Assembly: GCF_007859735.1 (NCBI RefSeq)
Contig: NZ_SIHI01000001.1
Span: forward strand, 1,943,272 to 2,007,271
Reading direction: 5' to 3'
From: Thalassoglobus neptunius
Lineage (GTDB): Bacteria > Planctomycetota > Planctomycetia > Planctomycetales > Planctomycetaceae
DNA: 64,000 nucleotides
The notes below the pieces were generated by a model. That model saw only the letters and a list, made by a program, of their open reading frames with translations, searched no databases and was not told the origin of the DNA. Positions 21,494 through 29,827 of the stretch are shown here, piece by piece. Numbering within the stretch: position 1 is the first letter of the stretch; every line of letters starts with the position of its first letter. The translations under genes and the position numbers were made by a program.

Positions 21494-22937
21494 TTCTTCT
21501 AAACAGATCGAACTCGATCTCCCCAATGTCGAAAGTGTGGACGCGTGGGCTTACCTCACCAATCCTGAGTTTGCCGAACGACGAAACGTTAAGCTGTTTA
21601 ATCTCTGCGAGTCTCTCAAATATCAAAGCACCGGATATTATGTCTCTCTTCTTGCAGAAGCCCGAGGACATAAACCTGTGCCGGGAGTTATCGCACTCCA
21701 GGATCTGAAATCCCCATCAATGATCCGCTACGTCGGAGACGAACTGAACGACCTCATTCAAAAGTCACTCGCTCCCCTGCAATCAGACCAGTTTGAACTG
21801 AGCGTGTACTTTGGAGCAAATCTCGCCAAGCGTTACGATCGACTCGCCCGGCACATGTTTAACATGTTTCAGGTTCCGCTGCTGCGGTTTCGCTTTGTTA
21901 AAAACAAAACATGGCAAATCCGACGGGTTAAAGCTCTCGGCACTGGAGACATTCCCGAATCACATCGAGAATTCGTCGCTGCTGCCGCTGCGAAGCACTT
22001 CTCACGATCGTCTGCAATCCAGAATAAACGAAAGCGACTCCGCTACGACATCGCAATCCTTCACGATCCCGAAGAAGGGGAAAACTCTCCATCCGACGAC
22101 GCTGCACTGAAGAAATTCGTCAAAGCTGCCGAATCAGTCGGGCTGGCTGCGGAACTTATTACGCGCGATCAGTCTGCATCACTTCTGGAGTATGACGGCT
22201 TATTCATTCGCCAAACCACCGCTGTAAACCACTTCACTTATCGACTGGCGAGAAAAGCGGCCAGCGAAGGCCTTGTGGTCATCGATGACCCGGTCTCGAT
22301 CGCCCGATTTACAAATAAAGTGTTTCTCGCTGAGTTACTCACCCGACACAAAATTCCGACGCCGGAAACTCTCGTCGTCCATCGTGACAACGTTCACGAA
22401 ATTGCCGCCCGGCTCGACTTCCCCTGCGTCCTGAAAAAGCCCGACAGTTCCTTCTCACAAGGTGTTGTCAAAGTCACGAACCAACAAGAACTCGATCAGC
22501 GACTTGAAGAGTTTCTGGCCGAATCCGAAATGATCGTCGCTCAAAAGTTCATGCCGACCACTTTCGACTGGCGTGTTGGAATCCTCGATCAACGTCCCAT
22601 TTTTGCATGTCAGTACTTCATGGCGCCCGGTCACTGGCAAATCATTCGTCAGGAATCGAACGGGCGCGGACGCTACGGAAAGTCGAAGACTGTTCCCGTC
22701 GAACTTGCCCCTCGGAAAGCGATTCAAATGGCTCTCAAAGCTGCCAACCTGATTGGAGACGGTCTGTACGGAGTCGACGTCAAAGAGTCGGATGGTCAGT
22801 TCATCCTCATCGAACTGAACGACAACCCCAACATTAATTCCGGATACGAAGACGAAGTTCTTCGCGATGATCTTTACCGCCGCATTATGGAATCATTCCT
22901 GCGCCGAATTGAACAAGCAAAGGCTAAAACAAATTGA
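21471..22937 (+). CDS. RimK-type ATP-grasp ligase with RLAN N-terminal domain
   Basis: The 488-residue amide ligase has an N-terminal RLAN domain (about 1-175; VKLFNLCESLKYQSTGYYVS is typical) and a C-terminal RimK-like ATP-grasp domain (about 270-480). Visible ATP-grasp elements are CVLKKPDSSFSQG, with the nucleotide-binding lysines and small loop, and the metal site ELNDNPNINSGYED. RimK-type enzymes form an acyl phosphate and add glutamate or another amino acid to a carboxylate. The ATG at 21471 is used because the RLAN domain starts there; a longer frame would sit inside the peptidase gene. It overlaps the upstream peptidase by 23 bases and is followed 75 bases later by the GCS2 ligase. 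Confidence 0.92.
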   Translation: MPTLIVSDSSKQIELDLPNVESVDAWAYLTNPEFAERRNVKLFNLCESLKYQSTGYYVSLLAEARGHKPVPGVIALQDLKSPSMIRYVGDELNDLIQKSLAPLQSDQFELSVYFGANLAKRYDRLARHMFNMFQVPLLRFRFVKNKTWQIRRVKALGTGDIPESHREFVAAAAAKHFSRSSAIQNKRKRLRYDIAILHDPEEGENSPSDDAALKKFVKAAESVGLAAELITRDQSASLLEYDGLFIRQTTAVNHFTYRLARKAASEGLVVIDDPVSIARFTNKVFLAELLTRHKIPTPETLVVHRDNVHEIAARLDFPCVLKKPDSSFSQGVVKVTNQQELDQRLEEFLAESEMIVAQKFMPTTFDWRVGILDQRPIFACQYFMAPGHWQIIRQESNGRGRYGKSKTVPVELAPRKAIQMALKAANLIGDGLYGVDVKESDGQFILIELNDNPNINSGYEDEVLRDDLYRRIMESFLRRIEQAKAKTN

Positions 22938-23012
22938 CATCGAATCGCGTTAAAGAACAGCAACGAATCCACACAGTTCCTAACCTTCCAATTTAACTCC
23001 ACCAATCACTCC

Positions 23013-24260
23013 ATGACGATCTCTCCGCCTCTTCATCTGTTCGAAGCTTTTGGAGTCGAACTCGAATACATGATCGTCGATGCCGAGACGCTCGACGTTC
23101 TCCCGATCTCGGACCGACTCCTCCACAGCGAGGATGACCTGCCCGTCTCAGAAGTCGAACATGGCGACATGGCATGGTCGAATGAACTGACTCATCATGT
23201 CATTGAAATCAAAACAAACGGACCGCATCCAACACTCGCACCACTGGCAACGCGATTTCGGAATCAAATTCGACAGATCAACTCACAACTTCTTTCACAC
23301 AATGCTTTACTTCTTCCGACGGCCATGCACCCGTGGATGAATCCGGAACGCGAGTTGCATTTATGGCCCTACGATTACAGCCCGGTTTACACTGCATTCC
23401 ACCGCGTCTTTAACTGCAACGGGCACGGGTGGGCAAATTTACAGAGCATGCACTTAAACTTTCCGTTTGCAGACGACGAAGAGTTCGGAAAACTGCACGC
23501 AGCGATTCGACTGATTCTTCCGCTGTTGCCCGCTATCGCAGCCAGCTCTCCGTGGTGTGACGGACAAAAGACCGGATACCTGGATTCCCGGCTTAATTCT
23601 TACGTCCCAAACTCGCGAAAGGTTCCTTCGGTAACCGGAGATGTCATTCCCGAACAAGCTTACACTCAAGAAGAATATCATCGGAAGATTCTTGAGCCGA
23701 TGTATCGTGAGATCGAACCATTCGATCCCGACGGACTTCTTCAACATGAATTCCTGAATGCTCGTGGAGTCATTGCGAGATTCGACAGAAATGCGATCGA
23801 AATCCGCCTGATCGATGTTCAAGAATCCCCTCTCTCCGACATCGCCATCGCGTCGCTTGTAACTGCAACTCTACAACGACTCGTGAACGAATCCTGCACA
23901 AGTATTAGTCAGCAAAAAGAAATGGAAGTCGCTTCGTTAAGAACCATTTTGGATCAGACCATTCAGGATGGCGAGCGCTCGGTCATTACAGACCGGAACT
24001 ACCTCCGACAGTTCGGGATCAGCGAACCACAGGTCACCGCGCAAGAAGTGTGGTGCAAGCTCTTCGAAGACAGCCGGAAGCAGATTTCTGCATCACATCC
24101 GGACGCAATCCCCTCAATTGAACTCATCCTCAAAGAAGGCCCCCTCGCGCGTCGTATGCTCAATGCTCTGAGTGAAGCGCCGTCGATCGAAGAACTGCGA
24201 ACCCTGTTCCGCTCGCTCGCGGAATGTCTCGCAGAGGGACGCGCCTTTCATGGACTCTAA
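23013..24260 (+). CDS. GCS2-type carboxylate-amine ligase (glutamate-cysteine ligase family 2)
   Basis: The 415-residue protein has the glutamine-synthetase-like fold of the GCS2/YbdK family. FGVELEYMIVD near the N-terminus is the metal-binding start of the active site. ELTHHVIEIKTNGP, LHLNFPF-type strands (SMHLNFPFADDEEF) and an AIEIRLIDVQESP segment complete the two-metal ATP site. Relatives join the gamma-carboxylate of glutamate to an amine such as cysteine. Whether this one makes gamma-glutamylcysteine cannot be told, because no gshB-like gene is adjacent. Its end overlaps the next gene by 11 bases. It is the second amide ligase of the operon. Confidence 0.92.
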   Translation: MTISPPLHLFEAFGVELEYMIVDAETLDVLPISDRLLHSEDDLPVSEVEHGDMAWSNELTHHVIEIKTNGPHPTLAPLATRFRNQIRQINSQLLSHNALLLPTAMHPWMNPERELHLWPYDYSPVYTAFHRVFNCNGHGWANLQSMHLNFPFADDEEFGKLHAAIRLILPLLPAIAASSPWCDGQKTGYLDSRLNSYVPNSRKVPSVTGDVIPEQAYTQEEYHRKILEPMYREIEPFDPDGLLQHEFLNARGVIARFDRNAIEIRLIDVQESPLSDIAIASLVTATLQRLVNESCTSISQQKEMEVASLRTILDQTIQDGERSVITDRNYLRQFGISEPQVTAQEVWCKLFEDSRKQISASHPDAIPSIELILKEGPLARRMLNALSEAPSIEELRTLFRSLAECLAEGRAFHGL

Positions 24261-24981
24261 TTTACCACCAGCATCTGCGACTTTCACACCTGCACTGATC
24301 ATTTCCTGTGAACACGGAGGAAACGAAATCCCGGAAGAGTTTCGTTCGCACTTCTCCGGGGCAGAAGAGATTCTCGAAACTCACAGAGGGCTTGACCTTG
24401 GAGCGCTCGACATCGCGAAAAAGATCGCACGCGCACTGCAAGCTCCCATTCACTTTTCAACGACTTCGCGTTTACTCATCGATCTAAATCGGAGCCCAGA
24501 TCATCCAGACCTGTTCTCACAATGGTCCCGACGACTTACAGAGCCTCAGAAGGCCAAGTTGATCACACAAAATTACGCGAACTATCGACAGAAGATCGAG
24601 ACCTCCATTCGGGAACGAACGATACTAAAACGAGTCATCCATTTGTCGATCCATTCCTTCACTCCCGTCTGGAACTCCGTTCAACGGTCGACAGACATTG
24701 GGTTGCTTTTCGACCCCGATCGGCAGTTCGAAGTTGATGCCTGCGCACTGTGGAAGAAACTTATCATCGCCGAATTTCCAGAACTGACAGTCGATGACAA
24801 CCGACCGTACCTCGGAACCGATGACGGATTGACGACGTACTTACGAACCCAGTTTAGCAACTCGATTTATGCAGGAATTGAACTCGAAATCAACCAAAAA
24901 CTTCTCTGTGTTCCGGCCGACTCACAAGAGTTTCGCCGCCGGTTCATCCGTGCCACGCTCGCCTTTCAAAGACAGCTGTAA
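24250..24981 (+). CDS. N-formylglutamate amidohydrolase-family protein
   Basis: The 243-residue zinc hydrolase has the family motifs in order: SCEHGGNEIPEEF (about 19-31), THRGLDLGALD (about 44-54), LLIDLNRSPDHPDLFS (about 75-90) and HLSIHSFTP (about 130-138). Characterised members remove formate from N-formylglutamate in histidine breakdown, but no hut gene is nearby. In this ligase neighbourhood the natural substrate is more likely an N-acyl- or gamma-glutamyl conjugate made by its neighbours. The ATG at 24250 is chosen because it follows AGAGGGA and gives the family N-terminus. It overlaps the GCS2 gene by 11 bases and ends the operon. Confidence 0.9.
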   Translation: MDSNLPPASATFTPALIISCEHGGNEIPEEFRSHFSGAEEILETHRGLDLGALDIAKKIARALQAPIHFSTTSRLLIDLNRSPDHPDLFSQWSRRLTEPQKAKLITQNYANYRQKIETSIRERTILKRVIHLSIHSFTPVWNSVQRSTDIGLLFDPDRQFEVDACALWKKLIIAEFPELTVDDNRPYLGTDDGLTTYLRTQFSNSIYAGIELEINQKLLCVPADSQEFRRRFIRATLAFQRQL

Positions 24982-25008
24982 CGATCTTCCCATCCTTTAA
25001 CAGCTGTC
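24971..25008. terminator. hairpin at the meeting point of two convergent operons
   Basis: GACAGCTGT (24971-24979) and ACAGCTGTC (25000-25008) form a 9-base perfect stem with a 20-base loop. It overlaps the stop of the amidohydrolase gene and lies 41 bases before the end of the convergent VanX-fusion gene. It may serve both transcripts. The core ACAGCTGT is itself palindromic, so pairing could be local instead. Confidence 0.4.
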
Positions 25009-25048
25009 ATAAGAATTTCCCAATTCAATTCCGAAATGAGATCGAGGT

Positions 25049-27469
25049 CTACTGACCTGTCATCTCTTCGAACGTCTGATTTCCGATACGGTACTTCTTC
25101 CAATCGCGATAGTCGAAGTGCCACCACTCAAACTCATAAACGGTGAACCCTTCTCGCTCCATTGCTCTCCGCAAGTGATCGCGAAACCACCTCTGGCGGG
25201 ATGTTCCTCCGGGATATTCGGGATAGGAACGGGAAGAGAATTCGTCGTAGCCTGCCACCATCGGAACTTCAACGCCTGAGGCAATGTCAACGAGTGTCAG
25301 ATCGACAGCACACCCCCGATTGTGTCTTGAGCCGTACTGCGGATTCGCTACGAAGTCCTTAAGCTTGCCAGGGGTCGCTTCCCAGAACATTTTCGTCACA
25401 TACCATGGTCGGTAAGCATCGAAAATCTGCAATCCCAGCCCTTCTTCTTTTAGCCGCTTTTGAACACGCACAAGGGCTTCGGCCGCCGGTCGCTGCATAT
25501 AAGCTCGCGGCTGTTTGTAAAAGACAGCTCCCATGAAGTTATTGTCCGTCGCATAGCGAATATCGAGTTGAACGCTGTCATCAAGCTCAACGACTTCGAC
25601 GAGATCCGTCTCACGGAAATTTCCGGATTCTTCGGGCGGGCTGGCCTGTAGGGCTTCAACTCGCAACTCTTCAACCGGCCGGATGGGAGTAATCTTGAAG
25701 GTCTCTCCCTTTTCGGTGCCGACCTCACGTCGGGGAAAGACCACTCCGCTGGAAACGACGGCAGTCACTTTCCCGTCGGAATCTCGAACGAACTCGACCC
25801 CTTCCCCTCCCGACATAGCATGCTCGTTGTATGTAAATCGGTCAGTTCCCAACTCTGACAACGGATAGTCAAACAAGTATTCCACCAGTGCGTGGAGTTG
25901 CCCGTTCACCTCACGAATATAAACAGGGCTGTGTTCTTCTCCGTATTCTCCGATCAGGTCCTTCCACTTCTCAGGAGCATCTTCTGGACATGTATCCGGA
26001 ACGCGCCGAAACTTTTCATCACCGATTGTCAGATCATCATGACTCTGAAAGTTGACCGGCAAACCAAAGCCAAACACATCATCGACGACCAAATTCCCGT
26101 CATCAGCCGATGCACGTACGATGAAATGAACAGGTCCGTAACTCACAGTGACTTTTCCGTCAATCTCATTGATCCTCGACCAGCCATCGCCGTCGACCTC
26201 TTGATAGAGACCAATGATGTCCGGAACGCGTTCGGTTGGAACGGGGACAGTTGTTTGATACTCGGGAAGTGTCGATCCATTTTGCGCAGCGATCACAAGG
26301 CGGAGGGCATAGTCTGCGAGACGATCAACAACGCCGTTTGTGTTGTCGAGAGAACACGAAGCAACGACTCCGAGTCCCCGTTCCGGAAGTGCTGAGAGTT
26401 GGGTTGAGAATCCATAAACAGCCCCTGCATGCCCGACCTTTTTGTTGTCATCCAGTCGACTGATATCGAATCCGATCCCGAACTGTTGCGGTTCCCCGGA
26501 CTCATCGACTTGTTCTGCCATCATCTCCTCAAGCAGTTTCGCGCTGATGATGCGTTTCCCGTGATAAACACCGTCATTGAGAATACATTGAACAAACTTG
26601 GCCAGATCGACCATGCTTGCCCTGAGTCCTCCGGCAGGGTCAATCCCAAGGCTGAAAGTCGGTGCGGGGAATTGAATTCGCTCAAAAGTTTGCAGCCGAC
26701 CTTGAGCAACATCCGGTTTCATGGAGTCTGTAACTTCGAAACCGCTCTGATTCATTTCGAGCGGATTCAGCAACTCATCACGAAGACATTCGGGATATGG
26801 CTTTCCGAGCACTTCCTGGAGTGCGAGACCCACAACGGTGATTCCCGCGTTGGAGTATTTCGTTTTCGTCTCCGGCGGATAAACCAGTTTGGTTTCGTTC
26901 AGGCTCGCGACGGTTTCTTCAAGGGCTGGCTCGGACGCATCGTAATAGCTTCCAACTGGCGGCTCTCTGACAATTCCTGATCGATGCGACATAAGCATCC
27001 GCAGAGTGATCGGTTTGTCTGTTGGATTCTCGGGCTGAAAAGACGGAAGGATATCTGTCACGGGAGCATCAATATCAAGCTTACCTTCGTCGGCAAGTTT
27101 CATCACAGCCAAGTCCGTAAAGAGCTTTGAGACGGAACCAAGACGATAGATCGTCTCTGAATCACAGGGAGTTTCACCTTTCAGATCTTTGCTTCCAAAC
27201 CCGGAACTCCAGAGAACGCCGTTACGATTGACCAGAGCGATGGACAGACCAGGAAGGTTCTTCTGTTCCATTTCATAGGAAATGGCAGCTTCCAGCTTTT
27301 GAACGGCATTCTCATGAAGAGTTTCCGAACCAGTCGCGTCGCCTTCCGCGATCGCTTTGTCTTGAGCGAACAGAAAGGCTTTATCACCCAGAAAGTGAGC
27401 TCCTCCGGCCAGCAGCGCCGATGCCAGCAAGGCCACTCCGACACTCCAACATGTTCTCGTGTAATTCAC
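25049..27469 (-). CDS. fusion of a beta-lactamase-fold serine hydrolase and a VanX-type D-Ala-D-Ala dipeptidase
   Basis: The 806-residue exported protein has a signal segment (about 9-36) and a class C beta-lactamase/DD-peptidase-fold domain (about 60-400; nucleophile motif SVSK at 112-115, YSN at 205-207, HAG in place of KTG). A beta-rich middle follows, then a C-terminal M15D (VanX) domain (about 630-800). The VanX part has the substrate Arg in DAYRPW, zinc ligands H716 and D723 in SRHNRGCAVD, and the base E781 and ligand H784 in EWWH. GTG at 27469 is preferred over a GTG 11 codons upstream because GGAG precedes it by 7 bases. It is third in an operon with dgcA- and dgcN-like genes. Joining two peptidoglycan-peptide hydrolases in one chain is unusual. 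Confidence 0.9.
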   Translation of the reverse strand: MNYTRTCWSVGVALLASALLAGGAHFLGDKAFLFAQDKAIAEGDATGSETLHENAVQKLEAAISYEMEQKNLPGLSIALVNRNGVLWSSGFGSKDLKGETPCDSETIYRLGSVSKLFTDLAVMKLADEGKLDIDAPVTDILPSFQPENPTDKPITLRMLMSHRSGIVREPPVGSYYDASEPALEETVASLNETKLVYPPETKTKYSNAGITVVGLALQEVLGKPYPECLRDELLNPLEMNQSGFEVTDSMKPDVAQGRLQTFERIQFPAPTFSLGIDPAGGLRASMVDLAKFVQCILNDGVYHGKRIISAKLLEEMMAEQVDESGEPQQFGIGFDISRLDDNKKVGHAGAVYGFSTQLSALPERGLGVVASCSLDNTNGVVDRLADYALRLVIAAQNGSTLPEYQTTVPVPTERVPDIIGLYQEVDGDGWSRINEIDGKVTVSYGPVHFIVRASADDGNLVVDDVFGFGLPVNFQSHDDLTIGDEKFRRVPDTCPEDAPEKWKDLIGEYGEEHSPVYIREVNGQLHALVEYLFDYPLSELGTDRFTYNEHAMSGGEGVEFVRDSDGKVTAVVSSGVVFPRREVGTEKGETFKITPIRPVEELRVEALQASPPEESGNFRETDLVEVVELDDSVQLDIRYATDNNFMGAVFYKQPRAYMQRPAAEALVRVQKRLKEEGLGLQIFDAYRPWYVTKMFWEATPGKLKDFVANPQYGSRHNRGCAVDLTLVDIASGVEVPMVAGYDEFSSRSYPEYPGGTSRQRWFRDHLRRAMEREGFTVYEFEWWHFDYRDWKKYRIGNQTFEEMTGQ

Positions 27470-27553
27470 TTTAGTGCTCCAATTCTTGACACACTCTGAC
27501 ACTTCTAATTTTTCTTAAGCATCTCGTCTTCATTAAGAACGAGCTGTCGGTAG

Positions 27554-28585
27554 CTAAGAATCCGACTTCAGCCGAGCTCCGTTTCCGTTTCCGTTTCGTT
27601 CGGAAAGTTTCACTTGCCCCTGAAGAACGAGAACACCTTCCGCCGGGTCTTCTTCAAGAAGGCTGGAGCCGTCCAGGTCTGCATAGTCTAGCAGGGGAAG
27701 CAATTGGGCTGCTCCGCTGATTCCGACCGAGCTTTCGATCATACACCCAACCATTGTCTTCAAGCCCAGCTCTCGCGCGTTCTTCAACATCTTGAGCGCA
27801 GGGGTCAGCCCTCCGCACTTGCAAATCTTCACGTTAATGCCGTGAAACTTTCCAATATACCGACGTACATCTTCTTCCACCTGACAACTCTCGTCGGCAA
27901 TAATTGGCAACACGGAGTTTCGAAAGACAAATTCCTGGTCCGCCTCCGACGCATCAGCTGGCAAGGGCTGTTCGATGTACTCGACTCTCAGGTCCTTGAG
28001 AACGATTGAGTTGTCGACAGTTTCCTGCGGCCCCCAGCCACAATTTGCGTCGACACGGAAGATCGCGTCGGTCTCCTGTCGTAGAGCGCGGACGATCTCA
28101 AGATCGCGGTCTGTTCCAAGTTTAATTTTGTAAATGTCCCAGCCCTGTTGTCGATGTAGCTTTTCAACCATCGTCGGAACAGTGTCGATCCCAATCGTGT
28201 AACTTGAGACCGGTACGTTCTCCCAAGAGAGCCCCCAACGCTTCCACGTCGGGAATTGTTGAGCGCGAGCAAAGTAGTCATGAGCAGCCATGTCGAGGGC
28301 AGACAGTGCGAAAAGATCTCCTTCGAGTTTCTCTCGAAAAACATCCCAAACGTCTTCCGGTCGTTGGCTGATGTACTCTTGAAGAATCGATTCAATTTTC
28401 TCCAGCGACGCTTCCATTGAAGCGATTGTGTGACCGTAGTAAAGATTCTCGGTCACTTCGCCAAAGCCTGAGATGCCGTCGTGCTCCAGTTGGACAACGA
28501 GACTCTTCTGGTGAGTCATCGAGCCGCGAGCGATCGTAAAAGGTTCTCGAAGTTTGAGAGTTAAATGATGCTTCGTCAGTTTCAT
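27554..28585 (-). CDS. dgcA: enolase-superfamily racemase/epimerase (DgcA or L-Ala-D/L-Glu epimerase type)
   Basis: The 343-residue enzyme belongs to the dipeptide epimerase branch. It has the catalytic pair K153-I-K155, metal ligands D179, E205 and D231, the opposite lysine motif NVKICKCGG (251-259) and GCMIESSVG near 280. Relatives epimerise L-Ala-D-Glu from murein peptides or racemise N-acetyl-D-glutamate (DgcA). The upstream neighbour is a DUF1611 protein, the family of the D-glutamate N-acetyltransferase DgcN, which makes the DgcA assignment the better one. Its ATG overlaps the DUF1611 stop by four bases. The dipeptide epimerase alternative remains open because a dipeptidase follows 51 bases downstream. 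Confidence 0.82.
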   Translation of the reverse strand: MKLTKHHLTLKLREPFTIARGSMTHQKSLVVQLEHDGISGFGEVTENLYYGHTIASMEASLEKIESILQEYISQRPEDVWDVFREKLEGDLFALSALDMAAHDYFARAQQFPTWKRWGLSWENVPVSSYTIGIDTVPTMVEKLHRQQGWDIYKIKLGTDRDLEIVRALRQETDAIFRVDANCGWGPQETVDNSIVLKDLRVEYIEQPLPADASEADQEFVFRNSVLPIIADESCQVEEDVRRYIGKFHGINVKICKCGGLTPALKMLKNARELGLKTMVGCMIESSVGISGAAQLLPLLDYADLDGSSLLEEDPAEGVLVLQGQVKLSERNGNGNGARLKSDS

Positions 28586-29658
28586 GAGCCGACAACTCCC
28601 TTACGCAAGTTGAGACACGCTTCGACCAGTTTCTCCGGTCCGTCTCTATAAACATCACAAGCTGGGAGCCCCGTTTCATCAGTGATCCGAATGATTTCTT
28701 CCTGTGCTTCCTCTTCGGTCAGCGTCCGTGTATTCACTGCGGCTCCGATCACTTTGCACGGATGTCGTAGGTTGGCAATCGCTTCCGCCACGAGCATTTG
28801 CTGGAGAATGGGGACGAGAGGAACCTCATCGAGACCTTTGACCTCCTTGCGGCCAGCTTCGTAGCAGAAGATGAGTCCATCGGGAGCACATCCATGGAGC
28901 AAGCCGACCGTCACACCAGAGAAAGCGGGATGAGCGACACTCCCCTGCCCCTCGACCAGCAGAATATCATGTTCCTGATTTTCCAGGACAAGGTTCTCTG
29001 CAGCACCGTTGATAAAGTCTGCAATAACACAGTCAATCGGCACACCGGCTCCGGAAACCATAATTCCGGTTTGTCCAGTGGCCAGGAACTTCGCATCGTG
29101 TCCTTGTTCCTTGAGGGCACGTTCCAACTCAACCATCGTCACCATTTTACCGACACTGCAATCGTGACCAACAGCATGAATCCGCAGACTCCCAGGACGA
29201 AACTTCGCCCCTGTCGCTGTGTTGCGAAAGCTGTTTTTCCGAACGTCGATAAGCCGCCCACCATGATGCGCCAACAACTCGACGAATTCATCGTTGTCGG
29301 TCAGAAAATCGTGCAACCCGGAAACAACATCGAGCTTCCGCCGAATCGCACTTCGAACAATTGGTTGCCACTCCTCTGGCAGCTTTCCGCCAGGCGGGGC
29401 AATCCCGATATACAAGGCGTCGGCATCGGGAACTTCTGAGAGTTCACTGACGACAGGAATCTCACCACCGACGCCAAATAGTTCGTCTGCAGTTTGAGCC
29501 GTTGCCGTTCGATCGATGACTGCCGCGATATCGTCTGTCCGATAGCGCAACATGCTGATAGCTGTTTTCGCAAGAAACGGAGTCGAGTATCCATCTGTGA
29601 GGAGTGCAATGCGATGATGGGAAAGAAACTCGCTCGCAGGCTGAGTCGGTTGAGTCAT
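28582..29658 (-). CDS. dgcN: DUF1611 protein, DgcN-like D-glutamate N-acetyltransferase
   Basis: The 358-residue protein has the two DUF1611 domains: an N-terminal Rossmann-like part (about 1-130, with LLTDGYSTPFLAKTA and LYIGIAPPGGKLP) and a C-terminal P-loop-like part with GHDCSVGKM and LLVEGQGSVAHPAFSGVT. Members characterised as DgcN acetylate D-glutamate so that DgcA can racemise N-acetyl-D-glutamate to the L form for use as nitrogen source. The directly overlapping dgcA-like gene matches that pair. ATG 29658 is used; an in-frame TTG lies eight codons upstream. It is the first gene of the operon, with an AT-rich stretch upstream. Confidence 0.82.
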   Translation of the reverse strand: MTQPTQPASEFLSHHRIALLTDGYSTPFLAKTAISMLRYRTDDIAAVIDRTATAQTADELFGVGGEIPVVSELSEVPDADALYIGIAPPGGKLPEEWQPIVRSAIRRKLDVVSGLHDFLTDNDEFVELLAHHGGRLIDVRKNSFRNTATGAKFRPGSLRIHAVGHDCSVGKMVTMVELERALKEQGHDAKFLATGQTGIMVSGAGVPIDCVIADFINGAAENLVLENQEHDILLVEGQGSVAHPAFSGVTVGLLHGCAPDGLIFCYEAGRKEVKGLDEVPLVPILQQMLVAEAIANLRHPCKVIGAAVNTRTLTEEEAQEEIIRITDETGLPACDVYRDGPEKLVEACLNLRKGVVGS

Positions 29659-29688
29659 CGTCGTCCCAGTTAGTCTGATCAATAATAC

Positions 29689-29735
29689 CGAGTATTTAAT
29701 TTATGAAGTTAAGAAAGTTAAACTTAATCGAGGAC
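29689..29735 (-). promoter_or_regulatory. AT-rich upstream element of the dgcN-dgcA operon
   Basis: This is a locally very AT-rich stretch in a moderate-GC window, directly upstream of the first operon gene. It contains TTAAG and CTTAA arms. Consensus hexamers with 17-base spacing were not found, so only a general promoter role is inferred. Confidence 0.3.
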
Positions 29736-29827
29736 GAACTGCTTGTGTCCATGAAAGACTGCAGGCGTCTTTGGACACTTAAATCGTCTCAACTCTTCTG
29801 ATGAAGATTCGATGTATTGTGAAAAGC

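Noticed and set aside
24250-24981. hutG-type histidine degradation role for the amidohydrolase
   Set aside because: No hut genes are near and the operon context is amide ligation, so the family name should not be taken as the function.
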